From the NCBI GenBank assembly GCA_963573385.1, contig CAUYLG010062032.1, forward strand, positions 1 through 64,000: a stretch of 64,000 nucleotides of DNA. The letters run 5' to 3'. Below, one piece after another: positions 1-10,589 of this stretch. Positions within the stretch are counted from its first letter, which is position 1. Every line of letters starts with the position of its first letter. Source of the DNA: Cacajao melanocephalus. Lineage: Eukaryota; Chordata; Mammalia; Primates; Pitheciidae. The position numbers and the translations under genes were made by a program. Under the pieces are notes generated by a model. The model was not told where the DNA came from. It saw only the letters and a list, made by a program, of their open reading frames with translations, and searched no databases.

Positions 1-136
1 CCGTGTGGCTCCTCCGCCGGGAATCTCCCAGTCTGTGGGCAACAAAAATTCGTCTGAAAGTGCGGCGTCCACTCGCTCTCTGCGCTTTCACTGGGACCTT
101 CAATCCTGAGCTGTTGTTAATCGGCCATCTTGGATC
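1..136 (-). mobile_element. L1 (L1P-type) 5' UTR end, minus strand
   Basis: Read on the minus strand, this begins with the L1 5' terminus (AAGATGGCCG-type start) and continues into CpG-containing 5' UTR sequence. CCATCTTGG at 125-133 is the complement of the YY1 site found at the start of primate L1 promoters. The stretch is far richer in CpG than its surroundings. The rest of the element lies left of base 1, so its completeness cannot be judged here. The junction with ordinary flank is at about 136/137. The element is clearly older than L1PA1: the first 60 bases differ from the young 5' UTR. Subfamily (older L1PA or L1PB) is not resolved. Confidence 0.8.
125..133 (-). promoter_or_regulatory. 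YY1-type site at the L1 5' end
   Basis: CCATCTTGG on the plus strand is the reverse complement of the CCAAGATGG motif near the L1 transcription start. In characterised human L1s, YY1 binding here helps set the transcription start. Whether this old copy is active is unknown. Confidence 0.6.
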
Positions 137-739
137 TCTCTCTATGAGGGAGTTTTAAATGAGGCGGAGAAAATATGAGCAGTGGCCAAGTGGGATGAAC
201 TTTGGGGATAGAATGAGATGTCTAAAGAGGATTGTAAGCAGGTGCACTGGATGCTGTGTTATGGAGGCCTCATTGCTGCTTTCTCAAGAGATCTTTAGTA
301 AAGGTCTATCTACAATTTCAGTCTCTTTAGAGCCTCATGTACTTTTGCAAGGGATGCTAATTTAATGCTGGGTTGGATTAAAGGTGGCCCAGCTTAGAGG
401 AGATCTTAAAAGTTCTGCCATATAATTATACTAATATACATGTATAATTATAATCATGTTTGGAAAGAAGATAGAAGTAAAACTCTCATAACATTTGACA
501 ATTATTTCAACGAATAGAATACTAATGGGTAGTTGAAAGCTTAGACTTACTGTTAGCTTTATAGAATTTTTAGTATACAATGAAATACACATACGTAAGT
601 TTGTACATTGTCACTTGTCATTATTTCATATTTTGCCTTCCATAACATGATCAAATAATATGTTACATTTTCCTCTTATGGCAGGGAAAAAAGTTGTCAT
701 TGATTGAATGAAGCAAAGAATCCCAATCATAATAAATAA
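137..739. other. AT-rich sequence, no feature recognised
   Basis: Flank to the right of the L1 5' end. A 68-codon open frame at 159-365 has no recognisable similarity or splice context and is read as chance. Confidence 0.6.
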
Positions 740-806
740 AAAAAAATTGTTAAGATGGTAAATTTTATATTATGTAAATTTTACTGCAATTAAAAATAAA
801 TTTTAA
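740..806 (+). mobile_element. L1M 3' tail fragment
   Basis: The run TTAAGATGGTAAATTTTATA followed by an ATTTTACTGCAATTAAAAA-like tail matches the terminal 3' UTR of old L1M elements in plus orientation, ending in a degraded A-rich tail. No upstream L1 body is recognised, so this is a very short relic. Confidence 0.45.
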
Positions 807-2593
807 AATTGGAGAAATGTTACATGTAAAAATAATGCCAATAAACTCTCTATATGTATATAAATACATATATAACCTACTGTAAATAGTGAAAATTTGG
901 AAGGATGACAACAGGTTGTCAAAGTTACCCTATATGAACGCAAACTAAAGGGAATAGTAGGTTGTTCAAATAAATCAAGAAAATAAATGATATAACCCCT
1001 ACAAAAAAAATTACTAAAAATTTCTAACTTCTTAAAACATCCTTCTCTCAATCTCAATTGGGTCTTAATTTTCCTTCTTACTAAGTCACAAGGAGTAGAG
1101 GTAAAATTTAGAAACTAAATATTTCATGCCATAGAGCTGAACACGTAGTCCTTTTAGAAGAATTATCTTGTCAGATGATTTCCCTTCTAACACATTGGTT
1201 CCAGAAAGCAGGTTTCACCTTTAGCAATTTGAGGGGCAAGAAATACTTCATTTTCCCAATGAAGATAGCATAGTGTTGTTTGTCATTCCGGCAATGGCGT
1301 AATTACTCACTCAGCATGGCAGCTATGGTTTATAGAACCATGCTACAACTTGGATTTGTTTATTGGTTGCACTTTACGCAGCTTTTCATCATCAAGTTTC
1401 ATCCCTTAGCCACTGTGCTTTTGGGGTAATCCGTGGTCAGGCAAAATCATATACAAGCAGAGTTGCCTTATTGTAATGTATTAAAGAACTTGTGAAATAT
1501 GCACTAATATCTACTGTTGCTGTACTACAATGTATTTACTGTAATTCATAAAATGAAATATGGTATTTCCACAGGCGTTAGCAATAAAACCTCCATAAGC
1601 AGTCCATGATGAGACATATTTATTGATCTGAAATTATATGAAAGATTTCGCTTTTGTTTACAACCTCAATAAATTATACTAAATTCAAGGAGCATTTGCA
1701 AAGTAATAATTAGGAGTGATGTACTATGATTTGGCTTTACTCTACATTTTATACTGAAATGAACATACAAATATGTGTTCTCCTATCTTTCTATCAGTAT
1801 ATATTTCCCCTCCTACAGCCTGTCCAAAGTGTTGAGGTTTCCTGAAACAGACGCCAACAAACGAATTGTAGCCAATGGCATATATTTTCTTCCTGGACAG
1901 TGTTTTTTCTTTTTACTGCTCTCTAATATGACGTTGGTGTGGCAGACTGAAATATCTAGGCTGAAGGTGTTGAATACCTTTCTCATTTGACTGTATTTTA
2001 AACCGTAAGCAGTATATTCCTGGTCTCAGCCTGAAATTCCTTCCACCTACCCAACAATAAAAGTAAGTGCTACGTAAAGGAAATCCAACCACAAGAATTA
2101 GAAAAGAGAGAGACAGAGGTTGCAGTCAAACTTTCTTTACCACCTAATGGTCAAAAAGAAACTGTTTATCAGGTCTTTTTAAATCTGTTCTTGAGAATCA
2201 ATCCTATTTTCAAATTTTATACTTTATTTTCCCCTGGCTAGAGCCATTAGCTGGGCTCCTTTGGTGGTCAGCAGTGTTGGGGATACTGACTCTGAGATAT
2301 TCCCTCTTCCAGGCTCAGCCCTAATTGTCAGGTGTCCCAAACAGGGAGAAGGGACAAGGGAGAAAGCAAAATCTTCATGTGCTCCCATGGTGGCAACATG
2401 TCCCCAGCATCACTGTGACTAAACTGGTACTACTTAAAGTGGTAGACATGGATTTTGTCCCCCTTCGTCACTGAAGACACTTTAGAAGGGAAGCTGAAAC
2501 ACCCATCTGCCTTCTCCAAGTGTTCAAACCCCCAACTCCTTCTCCAAGTTGAGATTCTCATTGGCCTGGCTGACATTGGACTATACCCATAGC
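807..2593. other. Unassigned sequence
   Basis: No repeat family or gene could be assigned with confidence. The stretch at about 1250-1640 has more balanced composition than its surroundings and no repeat signature, so it is a candidate for conserved non-coding DNA, but nothing in the bases proves that. Confidence 0.5.
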
Positions 2594-2608
2594 TTTTGTC
2601 ATTTTTCT
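2594..2608. repeat. Target-site duplication, left copy (Alu at 2609)
   Basis: TTTTGTCATTTTTCT is repeated exactly at 2913-2927, flanking the Alu. This marks a standard L1-mediated insertion. Confidence 0.85.
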
Positions 2609-2912
2609 TTCTTTCTTTTTTTTCTTTGAGAGGGAGTCTCACTCTGTCACCCAGGCTGGAGTGTAATGGCACGATCTCAGCTCACTACAACCTCCACCTT
2701 GCAGTTTCAAGGGATTCTCCTGCTTCAGCCTCCTGACTAACTGGGATTACAGGCATGCACCACCATGCCCAGCTAATTTTTTTTGTATTTTTAGTAGCGA
2801 CAGGGTTTCACCATGTTGGTCAGGCTGGTCTCGAACTCCTGACCTCATGGTCTGCCTGCCTTGGCCTCCCAAAGCGCTGGGATTACAGGCATGAGCCACT
2901 GTGCCAGGCCGT
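2609..2912 (-). mobile_element. Full-length Alu (AluS-like), minus strand
   Basis: A T-rich tract at the left is the complement of the A-tail. It is followed by both Alu arms in antisense (GAGTCTCACTCTGTCACCC, GCTGGGATTACAGGC twice, GAGCCACTGTGCCAGGCC). The element is bounded by perfect 15-base target-site duplications. The diagnostic region reads GGTCTCGAACTCCTGACCTC, which fits AluS better than AluY. The A-tail complement has drifted to a TTTC-rich form. Confidence 0.95.
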
Positions 2913-2927
2913 TTTTGTCATTTTTCT
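2913..2927. repeat. Target-site duplication, right copy (Alu at 2609)
   Basis: Exact copy of the 15 bases at 2594-2608. Confidence 0.85.
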
Positions 2928-4279
2928 AACTTTCCTACTCATCTCACGGAACTAGGAGACGTACTGAGGATGTCTCTACATCACCAGAAGACTTCAAAGA
3001 ATTAAGAAGTGGTGGGAAGTATTTCCCATCTTTTCAGTCACATTACACCAATTTTTTTCCAGCTTTCTTGTTGTCCACTGTTCTTCCGATCCTCCTCCCA
3101 TTATAAATCAGAGGCACGATGTCTCCTTGATCACACCCACACCTGCTCCAATATGGTAACTTTGGAGAATGGCTTTTGCTTCCACAGTGGCCTTAGAATA
3201 AGTCTATAAGAACAATGAGTAGGACCCAAGGAATGAGATGCCAAGTCTCTTCTGAAAGCACCCTGAATTTCTACCAAGATTCCTTTGGAGCTTGCCTCAC
3301 TTAGTTTTGGGAATGGCAATTCAAGTCCTCTCCAGTTAAACAAAGGCAACCTATAGTAGCAATAGATATGCCATTCCCATAATAGAATAGTCCTGTTGTT
3401 AACTTGACTGGAGGAAGAGAAGGGTGTGGAACATGTAAGGCACATAGCTGAAGGTATCAGGTCTCTACTGCTGGTGACTACTTGTCATTTCTGTTTATAA
3501 TGTTGGGGGATTATTTCATTTGTGCTTAGCTATTGCCCTTGTCCCTTATTTGTGTATCTAGCATTTACTTGTCCATTGTAAGAAATATTATAAGAAATGT
3601 ATAAGAAATGGTGATATAACTTATATTGTGATACATAAGCCCAGGAAAACAAAAAAAGCTTTCTAAGATAGTAAGCAATGCATAGGAATATTTTCAAATA
3701 CATAATCATGAGTTTCACAAAGATAATGCAAATAATACATTTTGAAGTACAGAGTATCTTAGTATCTTAAGTCATAAAGTGTGAGCACCTGAAGAAGAGT
3801 CAGCAGTGATTCCAGTCTTCTTTCCCGACTTCAAGCTGATTCTGAGTCATTAGATAAATGACACCTGTTACAGATGTTTGGGGAATTAAATGTAGAACTA
3901 GAAAATACACAAGTCACGAGTACAAGAAAAAAATCAATAGGACTTCCTTCTTGGTAAAAATTGACAATATAATGCAGGGGTTAGTGATTTTTCTGTAATT
4001 CAATTGATTATGATTATCTTCAAACACTTGATGATAGGTCCTAAAGGATGCCTTGAGGAAAGGCAACAATAAAAGGGTGCATTTGATAGCAATAGGAGCA
4101 AGAGATGTTGACTATTCTAGTGGAGAACTTTCAGAAGATATTCCAATTTTATTTGACGTATGAAGAAAGGAAGACCAAAAGGGCAGGAATTGATAAATTA
4201 GAAAACAGAATATATTTGACTCCTATAGGATGGGAAGGATTGATTTGATAATAAAATACTGACAATCAGTATTACCATC
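2928..4279. other. Unassigned sequence
   Basis: A 104-codon minus-strand frame at 3131-3445 and other short frames show no family resemblance. No repeat was assigned. Confidence 0.5.
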
Positions 4280-4402
4280 ATACCTAATATTTAGTGAGCA
4301 ATTATTATAGGCAATGAACTATTCTCCATCATCATGAATGATGTGAATGTATTTAACCTGAAAGTACAGGGAAGTAACAGATGTGGTAATATTACCAAGG
4401 TG
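4280..4402 (-). mobile_element. Possible MIR remnant, minus strand
   Basis: The order of motifs (AATATTTAGTGAGCAATTATTATAGGCA, a middle part with GATGTGAATGTATTTAA, then AAGTAACAGATG) follows the antisense MIR tail and core. Divergence is high and a chance match is possible. Confidence 0.3.
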
Positions 4403-5566
4403 AAAAATGGAAGAGAAAGAATTGGCAATATAATACAATTGTAAAATAATATATAATTGCAAGTTTTTTCCCTGTCTCTAAAAGACAATGTACACCTACA
4501 TGAGAAAAGCAAAATGCAAACATTTTTATTAGCATATTATATTTTACTAGTTTATTTTTCAGCTGAATTAAAATGGATTTTTGGGCAAAACCTTTTTAAT
4601 ACTAAAATATATTAATACTATTTGAAAATTAAGAAAATACTTTCTGATATAAGTGAAAAATATGGAAAAATATAGAAGATAAGCAAAGCAGAGACACAAG
4701 AACATGACAGAAACCTGATTTCATTATTAGGAACAATTTGAATAATTCAGTCACAACTCATATGCTGGCCCCTGGTGTCTCAATTTGTCCTGGAAAAACT
4801 GTTGTAAAACAATATTATGTCAGTCCTTATATACTTATCCACTTCCAATCTGGAAAGACAAGGCTCACATGTTTCCTTTTTAGTTCCCTAATTTCTCTTT
4901 ATGACGCAAATCTAGTTGATGATATTAAAGATGTGGCTGATTCTCCTTTACTTATGTGGAATATGCTACTACTATTCCATGTAAGTAATAGTAAAATTGC
5001 CATTTCTCCTTGCTAATCAACTGTCATTTTGAACACAAAAGCCACTGGTTTTGGAGTATAAAATATAAACATAAAACATATCATATACCTTCTCTGAGGT
5101 TTTCATAAACTCGCATGATCTCTTTATATATAAAATGAAATAATACTTTACATTAAAATCTTTGAGAAAATTAAATGAGAAAATGCTTTTCAATGTTGTT
5201 AAAATATAAAATTTTATGAATTATTCAAAGAAAATTGTCACTCTTGCTTCGTGCTAAAAAGTAACAGAAGACTGATTTTAAGTATTTTAAATGTGCAATA
5301 TCATATTACTTCTCATTTACTCTTTGCATTTTTAGACAGCCAAGTTTATTTATTTTCTGAATTCAGTTTTTAAAAGGTAAGATAATATCAAGGTTAGCAT
5401 GCTAGCTATGTAATAACTGTAAATTTTGGGCACAAATGCATTTATTAGCTTTGAGAAAAAGGAAAACGTGAAATTCCCAAATATTTTGGCCATATGGAAG
5501 ATGATATCAGAAGTATAATATATTCTCTCTGTATGTCAAAGGAGGAGGATAATAAAACTGTAGTTA
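4403..5566. other. AT-rich unassigned sequence
   Basis: No family or gene signal. The 92-codon frame at 4738-5016 has no recognisable domain. Confidence 0.5.
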
Positions 5567-5637
5567 TTAGGGTGCTACAAAAACAAATACAGTATTTGCC
5601 ATTGCCAAAAACCGCAATTACTTTTGCACCAACCTAA
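5567..5637. mobile_element. MADE1 mariner-derived MITE
   Basis: The right half carries the MADE1 terminal sequence AACCGCAATTACTTTTGCAC ending in CAACCTAA. The left end reads TTAGGGTGCTAC, a mutated form of the complementary terminus. The element is about 71 bp against about 80 bp for the consensus, and both ends abut TA (5565-5566 and 5638-5639), the mariner target duplication. MADE1 is a near-perfect palindrome, and MADE1 copies are the known source of the miR-548 family. Here the left arm is diverged, so the hairpin is imperfect. Confidence 0.9.
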
Positions 5638-5639
5638 TA

Positions 5640-6358
5640 ATAGAAGTATGGTTTTGTTTCTGCAGAGTTCTGGCAAAGATGAGCAACCTTAATCTGAAAC
5701 CCAAACTGCTCCCAAATTCGAGTTTCTTGGGATACCAATATGATGCCACAAGTGCAGAATTCTACACCTGACCTCATACAATGTATCACAGCCAAAGCAC
5801 AGGCGTACAACACACAGTTTATTCAGTGCTTTCAAGAGAAAATTAAAATTAACATGAGGCTACATGTAAATAAATTTTGTTTAGACTTGGGTCCCATCCC
5901 CAAGATATCTCATTATGTATATGCAAATATTCCAAAATTTAAAAAAAAATCCACAATCTGAAACATTTCTAGTCCCAAGCGTTTTGATTAAGAGATATTC
6001 AACCTGTCCCTGTTTGGAAACAATTCCCTCTAGATAGACTAAACTGGCATAACAGAGAGAAAAGGTAATATCTGTTGCTGGACTTGAGAAAGGATAAATA
6101 TTTACACCCAAAAGCAAGGGCAAAAGAAGATTACAAAAACATTCTTCTTGAAATTAAATAAAATTATGCCCTTTTCTCTGTGTAGCTCTTTGGCCAATTT
6201 GAAGGAGGAATACAAAGAACCAGTGGCTGAATTCTAGTTATGTATTTGATGATTAAGCTTGGACAGACTTGAAGAGATAAATTGCATAAGCATCATTTTG
6301 GCATTTGATTTTCTAACAACAGAGCATCTTCAAAATATTTTTATTTATAACTCTTAGA
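5640..6358. other. Unassigned sequence
   Basis: Nothing recognised between the MADE1 element and the T-rich tract near 6360. Confidence 0.5.
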
Positions 6359-6454
6359 ATTTTTTTTTTTTAAATCTTGCATGTGACTCCAACTTGCAAG
6401 TTATTTGTAACATTACTAATAACTTTTCTGTTCTTTTGGAGGAGAAAATATTCC

Positions 6455-6487
<33 letters not shown>

Positions 6488-6490
6488 TAT
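6455..6490. repeat. (TG)n microsatellite
   Basis: About 13 uninterrupted GT units, then ATGTGTGTAT. Likely length-polymorphic. Confidence 0.95.
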
Positions 6491-6646
6491 ATGCACTACA
6501 TACATAGTTTATACATATATTACAGTTCTGCCCTATTAATCTATAAATGTATGTGCTAAAAAATATGTAATGACTAGAACTGTAAACTGTATTTATATCA
6601 GATAAAATAGATAATTCTATTACATTTATTTTTCAAATATGCCCAT

Positions 6647-6932
6647 GTATTAGGTCTTGTCGTCAGGGCTATTAAAGACAATTCACAAAAGAAAGAGGTT
6701 CAACTGGACTCACAGTTCCACGTGGCTGGAGAGGCCTCATAATTATGGTGGAAGGCAAGGAGAGGCAAGTCACATTTTACATGGATAGCAGCAGGCAAAG
6801 AGCGCTTGTGCAAACAAACTCCCATTTTTTAAAACCATCAGATCTTGTCATTCACTATCATGAGACATGTGCGAATGGTGGAAGTTACAATTCAAGATGA
6901 GATTTGGGTGGAGACACAGCCAAACCGTATCA
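6647..6932 (-). mobile_element. MaLR LTR (THE1/MST type), minus strand
   Basis: In reverse, the block reads from TGATACGGTTTGGCTGTG at its right end to CTAATACA at its left end, the typical THE1/MST LTR start and finish. Inside are the landmark pieces CACAGTTCCACGTGGCTGG, GGCCTCATAATTATGGTGG and ACAATTCAAGATGAGATTTG. At 286 bp it is shorter than the usual 350-430 bp because of deletions in the middle. No internal sequence follows, so it is a solo LTR. No clear 5-base target duplication remains. Confidence 0.85.
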
Positions 6933-8471
6933 ATCTGTTTCCTGAAATTTGCTCTTTGATAAAAAATTAAGAATCAGATTATCAGAGTCCAAAAAAAAAC
7001 ATATAAACTGGCATTTTAGCTTAGCTAATTATAAATGTATAGACGAAGAAAAGCTGAGGGTGTTTAAAAAATGATATTTAGTTCTATGCATAGAAAAAAA
7101 AGGTATAAAAGTAAAAGCCTGTGCTCGTTTGGGTATTAAAGGAATAAGTGTTAAGTATAAATGTTATATTTTCTAATTGACTAGGAGGGCAGCCAACGAC
7201 CATCCATAGCCCACTCTAATCACTGTACCGGGTGTGAGAGTGTACTTTATTCATCCGTCACTGAGTCAGAGTCTGCAGGACAGACCTTCACAGCTGGTGA
7301 TCAACATTTTACATTGAAATTAAGAAACGTTAATATTTTCAAATGTATTTTGGTATCTTTGGAGATAATACTGTGGTATTTATTTCGTAATATGATATAA
7401 AAAATCCAAAACTATCCTCAAATTCTTGCTGTGAGTCTTGGTCATGGACTATCATGTTTAATATAATGCTTAATTCGATTTGCTAATATTTTATTTGGTG
7501 CTTTTTGGCATAAATTTTTAGGTTTTTAATTGAGATTTAATTGCAATGTCATACTGACTTCATAAACGTAATTCCAAGATTACCTTTCTCTGCAAATGTT
7601 CTGAAACATTTTAATTATCAAGGGAATTATTTATTTCTGAAGTTTGGATAGCTATTACTCAAAACACTGGTGAACCCTGGTATCTACTACTGGAATAGGG
7701 AAGTGATGGGAATAAAAAGGTGATGTCTTTTGAATCTTGGTGATATTCTCTTTTTATTTATTTTGTCTTTATTCAGTAATCTGCTTTGATGTCCTGAATC
7801 AGTATTTCCTTAGGTGGAGAGAGTTTTCTTATATTGCATATTAGATTCTTTGTTCAATTTTATTTTTATAACCATAGTTACCACTCTGTACTTACATCTC
7901 CACAACTTATTCATCCTGCCTAACCACAATTTTGCACACTTTGACAAATATCTCTTCATTTATTCATAGCTACTCATTTATTCTCTTTTTCTATTTTCTA
8001 GAAACACTGCTTTTGTGTACCTGGGGTGTATATTTTTATTCCTCCATATTTATTTTTTTCTTTCTTATCTCTCATTGTCTCTTTGCCCATTTCCCTTGGA
8101 TCCTAAGGAAGACTCCTACATCTTCATTGACGTCACTTAGTAGTCTATAGCTTTAATTCTTATCTTCATTGGTTTTCATGCAGCCTGTAGTGTTCCTTTA
8201 ATATTTTAAGTTTCTTTACAATGCTTTCTTAACTCAGCTCTCTTTCTTGCCCTATAATCAATCACAAAAAAAATTCCTGTATTTTATATTTTATACTGTT
8301 TTTTCTATTTTAAAATATTTCACTGTTACATATTTTAAAATATTTTAACACTGTAAAATATTTTATCTGAAATATACATTTATATTTCTTGTCATTATTT
8401 TATTCACAGATAAACCTTTTGTCTGATGATTTCTGTTGTATTGTTAAACATTTCTGAAATTCTTATGTAAA

Positions 8472-8478
<7 letters not shown>
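6933..8478. other. AT-rich unassigned sequence
   Basis: No gene or repeat identified. T-rich frames such as 7932-8150 encode only low-complexity hydrophobic strings. Confidence 0.5.

Positions 8479-8512
<34 letters not shown>
8479..8512. repeat. (TG)n microsatellite
   Basis: About 17 uninterrupted TG units after a short (TA) run. Confidence 0.95.
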
Positions 8513-8516
<4 letters not shown>

Positions 8517-8597
8517 CTTTAAAGGATCTACACATTCTTTTGATATCCCATAAACAGAGTATGTAAGTTTATCTTGGTTCCCTCTCTGTCCATCTAT

Positions 8598-8991
8598 CTT
8601 AGCCCTTTTTATGCTGGTATAACAGAATATCACAGACTGGGTAATCCATTTGAAAAATCTATTGGCTCATATTTCTGGAAATTTTGAACACTAAGAGCAT
8701 AGCAACAGCATGTGGAGAGGGCTTTCTTATTTCTTCATCTTATGGCAGAAGGTGGAAGGTAGAAGTGGAAAGGGCAAGAACTTGTGTTCACAAAACAGAA
8801 AGGCGCACGCAGCTAAACTCATCATTTTATCAGGAACCCACTTCCAAGATAATGACATTTATCCACGTATAAGTCCAGAGCCCTCATGCCCTGATCATCT
8901 CCCAAAAGTCCCACTTCTCACCGCTGTAGCATTGGGGACTGATTAAGTTTCCGACACATGAACTCTGGGGTTACTATTCAAACTATAACCC
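8598..8991 (-). mobile_element. MaLR LTR (MLT1/MST type), minus strand
   Basis: The left end resembles the complement of the LTR 3' end (TATGCTGGTATAACAGAATA with GACTGGGTAA). The right half carries the antisense MaLR signature: AACCCACTTCCAAGATAATG, GCATTGGGGACTGATTAAGT, CGACACATGAACTCTGGGG and ATTCAAACTATAACC. The length of about 390 bp suits a near-complete but old solo LTR. An 80-codon open frame inside it is incidental. Confidence 0.75.
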
Positions 8992-9451
8992 CGTCTGATT
9001 ATTGGTAGAATTCTCAGCAGGTCTCAGGCTGAAGGCTTTTTAGTAGATGCAGCCCTTTATCAGCTGTACCTAATTAGAAGTGATACACATCTTTACCAGG
9101 CTTAACTCCTTCCTTCTGTCATGCTTACATTCCTAAACATAAAGCACATCCTCATTCACTTGAATTTTTCACCTGTATTGAACTTCTTGGAGTTCTAGCC
9201 CTCAAATCAATGCAGAATAAAAGAGATAATGGTAAATTTGAAGAAATAAAATGATCAGGACCATCTTTAAGTCAGGTCTTCCACAATGGCCGTGGTCAAT
9301 AGTGGCCGACAGAAATGGGGATGAATTATAAATACAGTGAATAAATTAAGATTCCATCTACTCTTCTTTCTCCAGAAGCCTTCACTGTTCTATGTGGGCC
9401 TCTCACCTGCCTTTTTATTAATTAACTTTTCTACTGAAGTCTGCACGATTG
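8992..9451. other. Unassigned sequence
   Basis: No feature seen between the MaLR LTR and the inverted repeats at 9452. Confidence 0.5.
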
Positions 9452-9496
9452 CCAACCAGTATTTCTAGTTTGTGATATCATAGAAATACTGGTTGG
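9452..9496. repeat. Perfect 16-bp inverted repeat
   Basis: Arm CCAACCAGTATTTCTA (9452-9467) is the exact reverse complement of TAGAAATACTGGTTGG (9481-9496), with a 13-base spacer. It could extrude as a cruciform or form an RNA hairpin. It is not part of any transposon terminus I recognise. Confidence 0.95.
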
Positions 9497-9526
9497 AGAT
9501 CATCCAGACTTTTTGTGGATGATCTC
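9496..9526. repeat. Perfect 11-bp inverted repeat adjoining the first
   Basis: GAGATCATCCA (9496-9506) and TGGATGATCTC (9516-9526) are exact reverse complements with a 9-base spacer. The left arm shares base 9496 with the right arm of the preceding inverted repeat, so the two hairpins are contiguous. Confidence 0.95.
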
Positions 9527-10043
9527 AAACCAGTTTTCATGAGTCAACTAAGTATTTGTAAGAAATCAAGTTATAAAAATCTATTAAGCATTCATTTTGC
9601 ATCAAACGTTTATTGCACAAAATAAATAGACACAATGAAAATTCTTCATGATGATGGAGAGGTATCACTGTAAAAAATCATTATCATCTTGGGTTGCAAT
9701 ACAGCAGTAAACACAGAGCTTTTGATATATGTAGGACTTATATTGCTGAGCTTAGCTATGCACTCTGTATTTTGTTTCTTGTCAAGTTGTCAGCAATCAC
9801 TTCACACTACTGAAAATATAACTGCCTTTAGCAGTTCCCTCCCTGCATCTAACCTCATACTTTGAAGCAGAAGCAGAAAATTACTTTGGCTGAGAGTCAG
9901 AGCTAACCTGAATGTTGTATTAAGTGGAGGTCAAAAGTCTCTGAAAATGGACTGGGGCTTTGTTTATGGATGAAAGGGTATAAAACCTTTGTTTTATTGA
10001 TCTTCCCTTCCTAACTTTTATATTTACAGCAACCATTGTTCAT
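9527..10043. other. Unassigned sequence
   Basis: No family or gene recognised. Confidence 0.5.
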
Positions 10044-10185
10044 AATTTTATATATTGCTTCAGATCTCTTGTATTCCACACCATTGGAAGGTACTGCATT
10101 TTATTCATCCTTCACTTCCAAGTTTCCACCAAAGTGCCTGACATATGGTAAATATTTAGTGGAAATTGAATGGAACCAAATTACT
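10044..10185 (+). mobile_element. L2 3' end fragment
   Basis: The pattern of the L2 3' UTR end is visible: TATTCCACACCATTGGAAGG, then CCAAAGTGCCTGACATATGG, TAAATATTTAGTGGAAATTG and AATGGAACC. This corresponds to the consensus stretch with the GCCTGGCACATAGTAGG and AATAAATATTTGTTGAATGA landmarks. Old and diverged. Confidence 0.6.
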
Positions 10186-10194
10186 GATTATATA

Positions 10195-10555
10195 TACTCC
10201 CTTGGATATCCCACATGCATCTGAAACTTAGTATGTGGAAAACTGAACTCACTATACTTTCTTCATGTTCAACATTGTCTTTTCCCTCCTGTGTTTCCTA
10301 TTTTGATGAGGAGCCCCTATTCTCAACCAAACACCTGAACCAAGAGCCTAGGAGCCAACCTGACTTCCTCTTTTCCTCTCACTACTCATAACTGATAACC
10401 AACTCTTGTCTATTCCCTCCCACAAAATAGCAGTTTAATCCGTTACCTCCTCTCCACTCTCACTGCACTGCCTGGTTACGGCCCTCACAATTCTTAGTCT
10501 GGAATGTAGTACCTCCTAATAGTCCTATCCATTCCAATTCACTTTCCAGATCCCT
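10195..10555 (+). mobile_element. L2 fragment (ORF2 C-terminal part)
   Basis: Landmarks in L2 order: GCATCTGAAACTTAGTATGT, GAAAACTGAACTCACTAT, AAGAGCCTAGGAGCC, CTTGTCTATTCCCTCC and AGTCTGGAATGTAGTACCTC. These match the end of L2 ORF2 leading to its 3' UTR. It lies to the right of an L2 3' end in the same orientation, so the two pieces are out of order for one insertion. Reading frames are broken. Confidence 0.6.
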
Positions 10556-10589
10556 GACAAAAATGATTTTTCTGGAAGAGAAATCTGAT

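Noticed and set aside
159..365. 68-codon open frame right of the L1 5' end
   Set aside because: No similarity, no splice context, and within the length expected by chance.
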